Origin: an uncultured Granulosicoccaceae bacterium
Lineage (GTDB): Bacteria > Pseudomonadota > Gammaproteobacteria > Granulosicoccales > Granulosicoccaceae
Assembly (NCBI GenBank): GCA_938041955.1
Contig: CALISD010000023.1
Coordinates: forward strand, 1-64,000
Direction of reading: 5' to 3'
DNA length: 64,000 nucleotides
Shown here piece by piece: positions 7,425 to 15,533 of the stretch. A program made the position numbers and the translations under genes. The stretch's first letter is position 1; each line of letters starts with the position of its first letter. The notes beneath the pieces were generated by a model that was given only the letters and a program-made list of their open reading frames with translations, did not search any database and was not told where the DNA came from.

Positions 7425-9340
7425 TGGTCGCTGCAAACGAAACAGTAAAAAAAGACATCCAGAAGCATCTTGATCTTCACGAACACAAAGACATGCTCAG
7501 ACTAATCACCTGCGGAAGCGTGGATGACGGCAAAAGCACGCTCCTCGGAAGATTGCTGTTTGAATCAAAAGCCCTCAATGAAGACCAGTTACTCGCGGTA
7601 AAGTCAGCCTCGAAAAAACATGGCACTCAAGGTGATGATATTGATTTCGCACTGTTAGTAGATGGCCTGGCCGCAGAACGCGAGCAAGGCATCACCATTG
7701 ATGTGGCTTACCGCTACTTCAACACTGACAAACGTAAATTCATTGTCGCCGATACCCCGGGCCACGAACAATACACACGCAACATGATCACAGGAGCTTC
7801 CACCGCGGATGTTGCTATCGTTCTGGTCGATGCCAGAAAAGGCGTACTGGAACAAACCAAAAGACATGCGTACCTGGCATCACTAACCGGAATCCGGAAT
7901 CTTGTTTTGGCAATTAACAAGATGGACCTTGTTAAGTACGCAGAAAACGCGTTTGACGAAATCGTTGAAGACTTCAACGAATTTGCAAAGCTCATCAATA
8001 TTGACAATGTCACAGCGATCCCGGTGTCAGCCCTTCTGGCAGACAATGTCACCACTCGCAGCATCAATATGCCCTGGTACCACGGCACCACTCTGCTCTC
8101 GTATCTTGAAACGGTTAAAGTTGATGAAGAACTCGGGCTGAGCAAACCATTCAGATTACCAGTGCAGTGGGTTAATCGCCCCAACCTCGACTTCCGCGGC
8201 TTTGCCGGCACAATTGCCAGCGGCTCGATAAAACCGGGAGATGCGATACGCGTACAGCCTTCCGGAAAAACCAGCACTATAGAAAGAATCGTGACAAAAG
8301 ACGGTGACCTGGAACAAGCGGTCGCAGGTCAGGCCGTCACCCTGACGCTTGCTGATCAAATTGATATTTCAAGAGGAGACGTAATCTCCACCACAGAAAC
8401 CCCGGCAAGTTCAGCCAATCAATTTGAAAGCACCATCGTCTGGATGACCGAAGAGCCCATGTTGCCAGGTCGCCAATACCTGCTTAAGTGCGGTACCAGC
8501 ACATCAACCGCAACAATCACTGACATCAAGTTTGAGATTAACGTCAATACACTTGAACAGAATGCTGCTAAAAATCTCGAAATCAATAATATTGGCAACT
8601 GCAATATTAACCTTGATCGCCAAATCGCCTTCGACAATTATGAAGACAACCACACAACTGGCAGCTTCATACTAATCGATCGCATCACCAACGAGACAGT
8701 AGGCGCAGGCACATTAAACTTTGCCCTACGCCGCTCGCAAAACATCCACATGCAGGCAGTCGATGTTGACAAAGAGTTGCGATCAAAAATGAAAACACAG
8801 AAGTCTTGTGTTCTCTGGTTCACAGGTCTTTCCGGCTCTGGAAAATCAACCATTGCCAACCTGGTTGAGAAAAAACTTGCACAGGAAGGTCGACATACCT
8901 ACCTGCTTGACGGTGACAACGTTCGCCATGGTCTAAATAAGGATCTTGGATTCACTGATGCCGATCGCGTTGAAAACATTCGGCGCATCGGCGAAGTTGC
9001 ACGTTTAATGGTAGATAGCGGCTTAATTGTCCTCACTGCTTTTATCTCACCTTTTCGAGCGGAAAGGCAAATGGCGCGCAATCTTTTGGACGAGAATGAG
9101 TTTCTTGAAGTCTTTGTCGAAACCCCACTGGCCATTGCCGAAGAACGGGATCCAAAAGGCCTGTATAAGAAAGCCCGACAAGGTGACCTTAAAAACTTCA
9201 CTGGTATAGACTCACCCTACGAGCAACCCAGGTCTCCGGAGATTCTGGTCGATACATCAAACATGTCTGCCGAACAATGTGCAGAGCAAATCATAAGAAT
9301 CTTGCGCGAGCGTGGTGTAATTACTGAAACTCAAGAGTAG
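7424..9340 (+). CDS. cysNC: bifunctional sulfate adenylyltransferase subunit 1 / adenylylsulfate kinase
   Basis: This 638-residue fusion carries an EF-Tu-like GTPase (CysN) followed by APS kinase (CysC). GTPase motifs are visible as GSVDDGKST (residues 31-39), [12 protein letters not shown] and NKMDL; beta-barrel domains follow to about residue 450. The kinase P-loop GLSGSGKST lies near residue 468, followed by [10 protein letters not shown] and a segment FISPFRAER. CysN drives APS synthesis by CysD through GTP hydrolysis, and CysC phosphorylates APS to PAPS for sulfate reduction or sulfonation. The ATG overlaps the cysD stop, so translation is coupled. A hairpin element and a strong terminator follow. 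Confidence 0.95.
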   Translation: MVAANETVKKDIQKHLDLHEHKDMLRLITCGSVDDGKSTLLGRLLFESKALNEDQLLAVKSASKKHGTQGDDIDFALLVDGLAAEREQGITIDVAYRYFNTDKRKFIVADTPGHEQYTRNMITGASTADVAIVLVDARKGVLEQTKRHAYLASLTGIRNLVLAINKMDLVKYAENAFDEIVEDFNEFAKLINIDNVTAIPVSALLADNVTTRSINMPWYHGTTLLSYLETVKVDEELGLSKPFRLPVQWVNRPNLDFRGFAGTIASGSIKPGDAIRVQPSGKTSTIERIVTKDGDLEQAVAGQAVTLTLADQIDISRGDVISTTETPASSANQFESTIVWMTEEPMLPGRQYLLKCGTSTSTATITDIKFEINVNTLEQNAAKNLEINNIGNCNINLDRQIAFDNYEDNHTTGSFILIDRITNETVGAGTLNFALRRSQNIHMQAVDVDKELRSKMKTQKSCVLWFTGLSGSGKSTIANLVEKKLAQEGRHTYLLDGDNVRHGLNKDLGFTDADRVENIRRIGEVARLMVDSGLIVLTAFISPFRAERQMARNLLDENEFLEVFVETPLAIAEERDPKGLYKKARQGDLKNFTGIDSPYEQPRSPEILVDTSNMSAEQCAEQIIRILRERGVITETQE

Positions 9341-9342
9341 TG

Positions 9343-9488
9343 GGAAGTGCGGAAGCTCGGTAGCAACCTTTTCACAGCCACAGTCGTCAGAGCACGGCGG
9401 AAAAATGCAGGTATAGCAGAATCTACGTCGAATTTTTCTTACGCCGCTATGGTGGCTGTGGCAAAAGCAAAGTGTTACCGAACTTTCC
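9343..9488. repeat. 146-nt imperfect inverted repeat (MITE-like or structured RNA)
   Basis: The two halves pair in register: AAGCTCGGTA (9353-9362) with TACCGAACTT (9476-9485, one mismatch); TTTT and CACAGCCAC (9369-9381) with GTGGCTGTG and AAAA (9452-9466, two-base bulge); CGGCG and GAAAAAT (9395-9406) with ATTTTTC and CGCCG (9432-9446, three-base bulge). It begins two bases after the cysNC stop codon and lies ahead of the terminator, so it would sit in the 3' end of the cysDNC message. It encodes nothing recognisable. A miniature inverted-repeat element or an RNA stability element are both possible. Confidence 0.55.
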
Positions 9489-9517
9489 AAACAGCCTACT
9501 AGCTGGCAATGAGACAT

Positions 9518-9555
9518 TGCTGACCTGATACAGTTTACATCGGGTCAGCATTTTT
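9518..9555 (+). terminator. intrinsic terminator of the cysD-cysNC operon
   Basis: A 12-bp stem, TGCTGACCTGAT (9518-9529) with ATCGGGTCAGCA (9539-9550), one pair being a T-G wobble, encloses a 9-nt loop and is followed by TTTTT (9551-9555). It separates the sulfate-activation operon from the oxidoreductase gene. Confidence 0.85.
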
Positions 9556-9592
9556 GCTTGGCGATACAGCACCACATCGGTAAGGTACGCAC

Positions 9593-10744
9593 ATGACTAA
9601 AACCGAACACCAAACACCAAACAATCTGATTCGATACGCCATCATCGGCGCAGGCATGATGGGGCAAGAGCATATTCGCAACATTGCCTTGTTAGACAAC
9701 ACAATGATCTCCGTCATCAGCGACCCTGACCAGACCATGCGTGATGAATCACTGGCACTGGCACAAGCGCTGGGCAGCAAAAACATTACAGTGGTCACAA
9801 CACCCGAGGAATGCGATCTGACTACACTGGCAGACGCACTGGTCATCGTGAGCCCCAACCACACACACCACCAACTACTGACCGAATTGTTGCCACTGGA
9901 GATTCCCATACTGGTGGAGAAGCCACTCTGCACAACCCTCAATGACACCAAAGAAATTGTCAGCGCCATGACGAAGCGCAAAGCCCCTGTGTGGGTAGCC
10001 ATGGAGTATCGCTACATGCCCCCCACAAGCCGGCTAATACAGGAAATACAGTCAGGTCGTATAGGGCGTGTGCAGATGCTTTCCATTCAAGAACATCGCT
10101 ACCCATTTTTACCGAAAGTAGGAGACTGGAATCGCTTCTCTGAAAACACCGGCGGCACATTGGTTGAAAAATGTTGTCACTATTTTGATTTGATGTGCCT
10201 GATTACCGATGCCACGCCGATCAGAATCTACGCCTCAGGGGGCTGTGATGTAAACCACCTCGATGAAAGCTATGACGGGAAAACTCCTGACATCATCGAC
10301 AACGCCTTTGCGATCCTGGAGTTTGACAACGGCATGCGCTGCTCCATGGATCTATGCATGTTCGCCGAAGGCTCAGACCCGCAAGAGATCATCACAGTAC
10401 TTGGCGACAACGGCAAACTGGAAGTACGACTACCCGGCCCGGACCGCTTCTGGCCGGACGCGCCACCGCGACATGCAGAACTGGCCTACATGCCGCGCAA
10501 GGCTGCACCTTCCGTTGTCGAGGCCATAGAAGTAGACGAGGAACTACTGGCAGCCGGCGATCATCACGGTGCGACTTACTACCAACATCAGAAGTTTGCT
10601 GAAACCATTCGCACTGGCACCGAAGTGGAAGTCACCGTCTCCGACGGTGCAATCGCCGTAGCAATCGGCTTTGCCGCAGAAGAGTCCATCAAAACAGGCC
10701 GCGCTATCGATATTGATATCAGTGATTTCAAGCACAACTTATAA
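9593..10744 (+). CDS. Gfo/Idh/MocA family NAD(P)-dependent oxidoreductase
   Basis: The 383-residue protein has an N-terminal Rossmann fold with AIIGAGMMGQEH near residue 14 and the EKPLC motif of the family near residue 103, followed by the alpha/beta C-terminal substrate domain. Members oxidise or reduce sugars, inositols, or related polyols. It starts about 40 bp after the cysNC terminator, hence an independent unit. The substrate cannot be read from the sequence. It converges on the Yip1-like gene, with a structured repeat copy between them. Confidence 0.88.
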   Translation: MTKTEHQTPNNLIRYAIIGAGMMGQEHIRNIALLDNTMISVISDPDQTMRDESLALAQALGSKNITVVTTPEECDLTTLADALVIVSPNHTHHQLLTELLPLEIPILVEKPLCTTLNDTKEIVSAMTKRKAPVWVAMEYRYMPPTSRLIQEIQSGRIGRVQMLSIQEHRYPFLPKVGDWNRFSENTGGTLVEKCCHYFDLMCLITDATPIRIYASGGCDVNHLDESYDGKTPDIIDNAFAILEFDNGMRCSMDLCMFAEGSDPQEIITVLGDNGKLEVRLPGPDRFWPDAPPRHAELAYMPRKAAPSVVEAIEVDEELLAAGDHHGATYYQHQKFAETIRTGTEVEVTVSDGAIAVAIGFAAEESIKTGRAIDIDISDFKHNL

Positions 10745-10826
10745 GCCCGCTTAAAGCTGCAACGCAATCGGCACAATTGTATTAACACTCATCAGGTTTG
10801 CATAACTTAAAGATGAAAGTGAATAC

Positions 10827-10888
10827 GCATCATCAGGAATAACAATCGAGGCTACCCGCCTAGTGAGCAAGGCCGAAAACGCTCGTCC
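10827..10888 (-). repeat. structured dispersed repeat, copy R1 (core only)
   Basis: Read on the minus strand, this segment contains GGACGAGCG, CGGCCTTGCTCAC, CGGGT and CCTGATGATGC in the same order and spacing as the copies at 31.9 and 52.6-53.1 kb. Only the core (right half) is present; the partner arm that forms the hairpin in other copies is missing, since the Yip1-like gene begins there. It lies at the junction of two convergent genes. Confidence 0.6.
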
Positions 10889-10893
10889 AGCCC

Positions 10894-11580
10894 CTACCCC
10901 AACTCCACAACCCCTTTCAATCCAAACACATCTAATATATCGCGATCACCCAACACCAACGTAACGGGCAAACGCACTACCATCAGAATGATCATCGCCA
11001 GAGTAAGCCACCAAAGCGCTTGCTTAACTGTGATTCCTTGAATAGCCGCTGTACCAGACAACAGTATCTGAAACGACCACAACAAAAACAGGGTACTGAC
11101 CAGAAAGTACCAGAATCCGTGTGCATTCACTTGCAGCTGTGGAGGATCAATAACTACCTGCCCGTTACTACTTGAGATCTTGTTATTAAATACCGGTTCG
11201 TGTATTTCAAAGCCTGCCAACTGTAAAACAAGTGCAATAATTAACAGCAATATCACAGGCAGCTGACTCCACACCAGCACCCAGGTAATATTTTTTATGG
11301 TCGCCTGCCCGTTAAGATAGCGCCCGACTAAATAGAGAACCCCCAAAAACATCACAGGCATCAACCAGGTGTCTATCAACCTGCCAAGACGATGCTTACC
11401 AGACAAGTCCTCAACAGAAGATAACGCCTCAGAGTCGATAGCCGTACCCACTCTTGCGGAAATAAACGACATCACAACGTATAAACACAATACGGCTACC
11501 ACACCATAAAACGGCTGCGTATTCTTCACCCATAATGCGGTTTTCTGCGGCTGAAACCACACACTCACCCAGGGATTCAC
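10894..11580 (-). CDS. Yip1-family multi-pass membrane protein
   Basis: The 228-residue protein begins MNPWVSVWFQPQKT and contains about five hydrophobic segments (for example VVAVLCLYVVMSF and WVLVWSQLPVILLL). The short N-terminal proline-containing stretch and the later W.QLP region are typical of Yip1-domain proteins, bacterial relatives of a Golgi protein family with no firm function in bacteria. The start is a GTG at 11580. It is monocistronic, with a 505-bp region upstream that lacks genes. Confidence 0.65.
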   Translation of the reverse strand: MNPWVSVWFQPQKTALWVKNTQPFYGVVAVLCLYVVMSFISARVGTAIDSEALSSVEDLSGKHRLGRLIDTWLMPVMFLGVLYLVGRYLNGQATIKNITWVLVWSQLPVILLLIIALVLQLAGFEIHEPVFNNKISSSNGQVVIDPPQLQVNAHGFWYFLVSTLFLLWSFQILLSGTAAIQGITVKQALWWLTLAMIILMVVRLPVTLVLGDRDILDVFGLKGVVELG

Positions 11581-12085
11581 CGGGGTTTTAACATCGGAGA
11601 TATTAATAACGCGAACTCACAGGTATGAAGTCATAAATAATAGTAGATTGGTCGCAAACCTGACCAACTTTCAAGCACTTCTATCGAATAATCAACTCAT
11701 TCAGCTACCACTATTCACATTAGGTGTTCGCATCAAGAGTCTACATCCACGTTGCGAGAACACTGAGACGTTATGCTGCCACCGTCAATCGCTTGACCTC
11801 AACATACTACTCCCGGGTCTCTAGCCTGTATTTCGTGACGAGCTAGCGCTTATTAAAATCCAATCCGCCCTTGCAGCAGATGGATACTCAAACTCGCTCA
11901 AGCTTCAGCCACAACACGCCGTAGACTCCTCTGGCGAGGTTAGAAAAAGTACGGGAAACACGCCTTAAATACCCCATCCAGTAACAGATTGTAAATCTAC
12001 AAATCAAGAAGCTATTGGATGTGGCTTTATTCAACACTTCGACTAAAACAACGGTGTTACCACCCACTGCAGGATTGTTATACCC
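11581..12085. other. 505-bp intergenic region, no gene seen
   Basis: Both divergent genes must have their promoters here. I see no convincing ORF, tRNA or repeat copy. A small inverted repeat, TTGGTC (11648-11653) with GACCAA (11662-11667), is the only clear structure. AGGA lies 11 bp before the ATG at 12086. Confidence 0.5.
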
Positions 12086-13207
12086 ATGAGCGAGCGCGAA
12101 TACACTTATAGTGACAGATCACCGCGCAGAGAGAGCGAACGTTACCACGACGATCCCCCCTATCGCGCTGCCGAGGCCGAGCATTATGACACCAGGCACG
12201 CGGACGCCAACTACTACAGACCCGACACACGTCACTACGATGATACTGCCAGCTCGCACAACAGTGGATATCAAGGTGAGACGCTACATGCGCAAGATGA
12301 CTACAACGACCACTATACCGGGAGCGTGTCTGAACACGTGATGTATCCGGGTAGAGAATTTCTCGACGATCATCATTACGACCATCGCACAGAACCGCAC
12401 TTCTCTGACTCAGACTACGAACAAGCACCGGTGGAACCCCTCTACGACAACATTCTGAGTGAGACTGGATATAGTCACCACCCGGCCAATGCTCCTCATA
12501 CCGAGGAAGTCTGGATAAAAGAATCACAAAATCGAATTAGCTATAACGACGCCGACCTGCGCGATGTAGATCGAACAAAAATCAGTAATTATGGAACGAC
12601 ACTGGCAGGCTTTGCCGGGGTCGCAGCGATGTTAGGACTGATTGGATTTTTAGCATTATCGAGCGCGCCGGATCTTACCCCGGAAGAAATCATCGCAATG
12701 CAGGGCTACGCTGGCGAACAACCAATCAAAACGCCATTTAATCTGGCAAGCTTGAGAGATTGCGATAATCAGGCTGACTGCACCACAGGCGAAACAGTTG
12801 CCATAACGTCGAATGCCGACCTGACCTCACAAACTACCGCTGAAACCGGTGTAATACCGATCGCACAAACCACAACGATACTGAACCCTATACCTACCAA
12901 CGCCAACTCTGACTACATCGAATTGCAAGAAATACCAGCGGCTAACACCACCTATAGCGATTTCACAGTAGAGTCCGATAGCACTACCTACTCGACAGGC
13001 ACAGACGAAAATCAGGCACTACAGGTTTTACAGCAATGGAGCAACGTAAGACGTGAGCCCAACACCGACGGCGCGATTATCACATCATTAGCGATCGGCA
13101 CTGACGTTACAATGCTAAGCCAATCCGGTGAGTGGTATGAGATATCATTGAATGATAGAAACTTCATCACTGGTTTCATGCATCGCTCTACAGTGGCGCC
13201 AAAATAG
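12086..13207 (+). CDS. single-pass membrane protein with His/Tyr/Asp-rich cytoplasmic part and C-terminal SH3-like domain
   Basis: The first 165 of 373 residues are highly hydrophilic and rich in Tyr, Asp, His, Arg and Ser. A single membrane helix follows (LAGFAGVAAMLGLIGFLALS, about residues 173-192), then a Thr/Asn-rich linker and a C-terminal bacterial SH3-like domain (LQQWSNVRREPNTDGAIITS ... GEWYEISL). The topology suggests a disordered cytoplasmic tail and a periplasmic SH3 domain that might touch peptidoglycan. The protein at 19635-20453 has the same layout. No specific function is known to me. Confidence 0.75.
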   Translation: MSEREYTYSDRSPRRESERYHDDPPYRAAEAEHYDTRHADANYYRPDTRHYDDTASSHNSGYQGETLHAQDDYNDHYTGSVSEHVMYPGREFLDDHHYDHRTEPHFSDSDYEQAPVEPLYDNILSETGYSHHPANAPHTEEVWIKESQNRISYNDADLRDVDRTKISNYGTTLAGFAGVAAMLGLIGFLALSSAPDLTPEEIIAMQGYAGEQPIKTPFNLASLRDCDNQADCTTGETVAITSNADLTSQTTAETGVIPIAQTTTILNPIPTNANSDYIELQEIPAANTTYSDFTVESDSTTYSTGTDENQALQVLQQWSNVRREPNTDGAIITSLAIGTDVTMLSQSGEWYEISLNDRNFITGFMHRSTVAPK

Positions 13208-13273
13208 GTTTTTCCACTCATTAGTCGCACTGTATGTTGCCGGTTGGCATGTACTGGCTGTCAATACTATGCG

Positions 13274-13300
13274 TTACACGATCAACTTCTGATCGTGTAA
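13274..13300. terminator. very stable hairpin downstream of the SH3 gene
   Basis: TTACACGATCA (13274-13284) and TGATCGTGTAA (13290-13300) form a perfect 11-bp stem around ACTTC. Three more pairs (GCG/CGC) can form beyond a one-base bulge. There is no T-tract, so it may protect the 3' end of the message, or it may be an operator or a REP-like unit. Confidence 0.4.
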
Positions 13301-13424
13301 TCGCTGAAGCTCCAGACTGAGCGCTGCAGTATATTCGCGATTACCCTATACAACCCGCCCCATAGTCATGATCACGCAATGTCGACGACTTGAGTTGCAG
13401 GCAACACCCATCTGATCACCCGTC

Positions 13425-13622
13425 TCACCCGCAACAGCTACCACCTGATCGCCTGCCAATGATCGTCCTGACCTCACCTACACTCAGAGAAAATTTCTGG
13501 GCTATGGACCGCAAACTGGCCCGCTGATATTTATGCAACATCAACATGTGATAAATGTCTTCATCAGTGATCACTTTATTGTTGTCCTTGCGCTTGTAAA
13601 GGCGATTCGTTCTGCCTGTCAT
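13425..13622 (-). CDS. small helix-turn-helix-like protein (65 residues)
   Basis: The predicted product has a central segment YQRASLRSIAQKFSLSVGEV, which reads as a helix-turn-helix (SIAQKFSLSVGEVRTII), preceded by a basic N-terminus and followed by a short tail GRRSGGSCCG. A GGAT lies upstream of the ATG at 13622. It could be a small DNA-binding regulator. I do not recognise the family, and a chance ORF cannot be excluded. About 300 bp separate it from the kinase gene on the same strand. Confidence 0.4.
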   Translation of the reverse strand: MTGRTNRLYKRKDNNKVITDEDIYHMLMLHKYQRASLRSIAQKFSLSVGEVRTIIGRRSGGSCCG

Positions 13623-13916
13623 TAACCGTTATCCAACAATTTATAAATGGAAGCTATCAGAACACTATCTGACTCGTACTGATTTATATTGGTTCCCGTT
13701 ACGCACCATTCCAGCAATAGTGCATCAAGGGTGCAAACTCATACAATGCACAACTCAACCTTGGGCGTATCACTTTCGATTGCAACCTACCGAATAACAG
13801 CTTCTGTATTCAAACACCAAGTGTTGATTGTCCGCTAGCCGCTTTCTTTTCATACTCGCCATATTCTCAGACTTACCCGCTCGCAAACGCTGTATTCACC
13901 CACCCCTAAAAAACGA

Positions 13917-14855
13917 CTAACCACCATGGTCACGTAAAAATAGTCGCACTTCTTCACTGTCTGGACAAGCACGCCCACCTCCTGGCCGAGAGCATTTAAG
14001 TGTGGCTGACGCATTGGCGTACTTAACAGCGCCTGCCTCGTTGGCCCCTTCACTGAGCGAATAAGCAAACGCACCATGCCAAACATCACCCGCACCCAGC
14101 GTATCAACCACATCAACCGCCGCAGCACCCTCGTGGGAAAACCGCCCTTTGTGCAAGGAGTAGACGCCATCAGCACCGTCAGTCATCGCAAGCCAGGCAG
14201 GAAAGCTCTCTGCAACATTACGCAATGCGGTTTCAACTTCAGCGACACCATTAATTGGCCCTGCCAGGGATTCAAGACCCTGTCGCGAGAATGCAATATG
14301 CGATGCCAGCTCCATCGCCTTAAAATCAACTGGCGCTTCCGCGTCTAATACACCCGGAATATTTCTGTCCCGCGCCAGACGCATTGCCGCTACCGCACCC
14401 GCGCTCCAGCGTGTATCTGCCAACACGGCATCAGGCGTTGCACTTTCAATCAAGCGTGTATCGTCAGAGAGATCACTCCCTCGAAAATTAACGATTTGTC
14501 GCTCACCCTTAGCATCAAGCAATACAGAGGAGTAAGACGATCTGCCCTGATCCGTGGCAATAATCAATGAACAGTCCACAGCATGACGCTTGAGATCCGC
14601 AATAATCAGATCACCGATCGTGTCTCTACCTACACGCGCCGCCAGCGAGGCTCTGCCACCTAACTTGGCAATCGCACAAGCCGCATTGGCTGCACCCCCA
14701 CCCCCTACAGTCTGTGCATTGTGGGCGATATATTTTTTCGCTGCGCTCGGCATCTCGGAAACTTCAAACAGGAAGTCGACCACCGCCATGCCTACCACCA
14801 ATACACTACCCAAGGAACAATTCACCAACCTGCGGGTTAACGGGCAACAGCGCAC
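13917..14855 (-). CDS. PfkB-family sugar kinase, YihV (sulfofructose kinase)-like
   Basis: The protein shows the GGGGAANAACAIAKLGG N-terminal PfkB motif and the C-terminal signature DTLGAGDVWHGAFA with the catalytic Asp. Several segments resemble E. coli YihV rather than ribokinase as I remember it: KYIAHNA, the LADTRW...GA motif and the ending CSRPGGGRACPD. YihV phosphorylates 6-deoxy-6-sulfofructose in sulfoglycolysis. No other sulfoglycolytic gene is adjacent, so the substrate is open. The N-terminus is uncertain: MRCCPLTRRLV looks non-family and a GTG or TTG about 10 codons later may be the true start. Confidence 0.78.
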   Translation of the reverse strand: MRCCPLTRRLVNCSLGSVLVVGMAVVDFLFEVSEMPSAAKKYIAHNAQTVGGGGAANAACAIAKLGGRASLAARVGRDTIGDLIIADLKRHAVDCSLIIATDQGRSSYSSVLLDAKGERQIVNFRGSDLSDDTRLIESATPDAVLADTRWSAGAVAAMRLARDRNIPGVLDAEAPVDFKAMELASHIAFSRQGLESLAGPINGVAEVETALRNVAESFPAWLAMTDGADGVYSLHKGRFSHEGAAAVDVVDTLGAGDVWHGAFAYSLSEGANEAGAVKYANASATLKCSRPGGGRACPDSEEVRLFLRDHGG

Positions 14856-15180
14856 CGGCTACATCGGCCTTGATTACGGATCCGGTTTTCATATTTTTTT
14901 TGCTCCAGGTGAGTCGCACGGCAGAGTCACGCATATTCGAAGGGCGCTTCGACCCAGGATTCAGACTACTACTCAAAGGCAATGGCCTACAACTGCTGGC
15001 GCAGGCCGATGGTTGTAAATGTCAGAGAAATGGTCTGACGCGACCACCAAAAGGCATTTAGTTGCCATATCATCTTATCGCTACAAATGTCAGGCTTTGT
15101 AAAGATGCAGTTTGCAACGACACTTCCTCTTGGAAAAGTTATATCTTTGCGCCTCACTGGTGTAACTAAGGGATTTACGA
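14856..15180. other. intergenic region and csrA leader
   Basis: Divergent promoters of the kinase gene and csrA should lie here. The last 60 bp before csrA carry two GGA triplets, at 15132-15134 and inside the AAGGGA ribosome binding site at 15168-15173. CsrA binds such motifs, so autoregulation of csrA is plausible. No other gene or repeat is seen. Confidence 0.4.
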
Positions 15181-15384
15181 ATGCTAATTTTATCTAGACG
15201 AACCGGCGAGACGCTGACTATCGGTGATGAAGTCACTGTCACTGTCCTTGGCGTTAAAGGCAACCAGGTCCGAATAGGAATAAATGCCCCCAAAGAAGTC
15301 GCTGTCCATCGGGAAGAGATTTATCAGCGAATAGCCTCACAGCAAGAAGAAACTGAAGAGACTACGCTTTCGGCAACCTGCTAG
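15181..15384 (+). CDS. csrA: carbon storage regulator CsrA
   Basis: The 67-residue protein begins [16 protein letters not shown] and continues [17 protein letters not shown] and [13 protein letters not shown], the full conserved CsrA sequence including the C-terminal RNA-contacting VHREEI. CsrA is a dimeric RNA-binding protein that binds GGA motifs in message leaders and changes translation or stability, controlling carbon flux, motility and biofilm. AAGGG lies eight bases before the ATG. The gene stands alone between the kinase and a c-di-GMP signalling pair, a regulon often controlled by CsrA. Confidence 0.97.
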   Translation: MLILSRRTGETLTIGDEVTVTVLGVKGNQVRIGINAPKEVAVHREEIYQRIASQQEETEETTLSATC

Positions 15385-15409
15385 GTTGCTTTGACAACCA
15401 CTGTTTCAA

Positions 15410-15426
15410 TGTCACACTCTGTGACA
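15410..15426. promoter_or_regulatory. palindrome TGTCACA-CTC-TGTGACA
   Basis: A perfect 7-bp inverted repeat with a 3-bp centre lies 26 bp after csrA and ahead of the binding-protein gene. The half-site TGTCA also occurs in the array at 2880-2930. It is probably an operator; it does not match the usual CRP site orientation. Confidence 0.4.
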
Positions 15427-15452
15427 CAAATGCCAATTAACTAATATCACCC

Positions 15453-15533
15453 CCTTGAGGCTAATCTGGTCCTCAAGGTACCGGATGTATCTGGCGATAC
15501 CGTCTGTATACCGACGAAAAAGAAGCCAGATAC
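15453..15533 (+). promoter_or_regulatory. structured 5' leader of the binding-protein gene
   Basis: CCTTGAGG (15453-15460) and CCTCAAGG (15471-15478) form a perfect hairpin. Next, GTATCTGG (15487-15494) can pair either locally through GTATC with GATAC (15496-15500), or perfectly with CCAGATAC (15526-15533), which lies between the AGAAG ribosome binding site and the ATG at 15534. The two pairings exclude each other, so the leader may control translation. No known riboswitch class was recognised. Confidence 0.4.

Noticed and set aside
9257-9517. 86-residue minus-strand ORF
   Set aside because: It runs through the long inverted repeat and the end of cysNC; composition is not protein-like.
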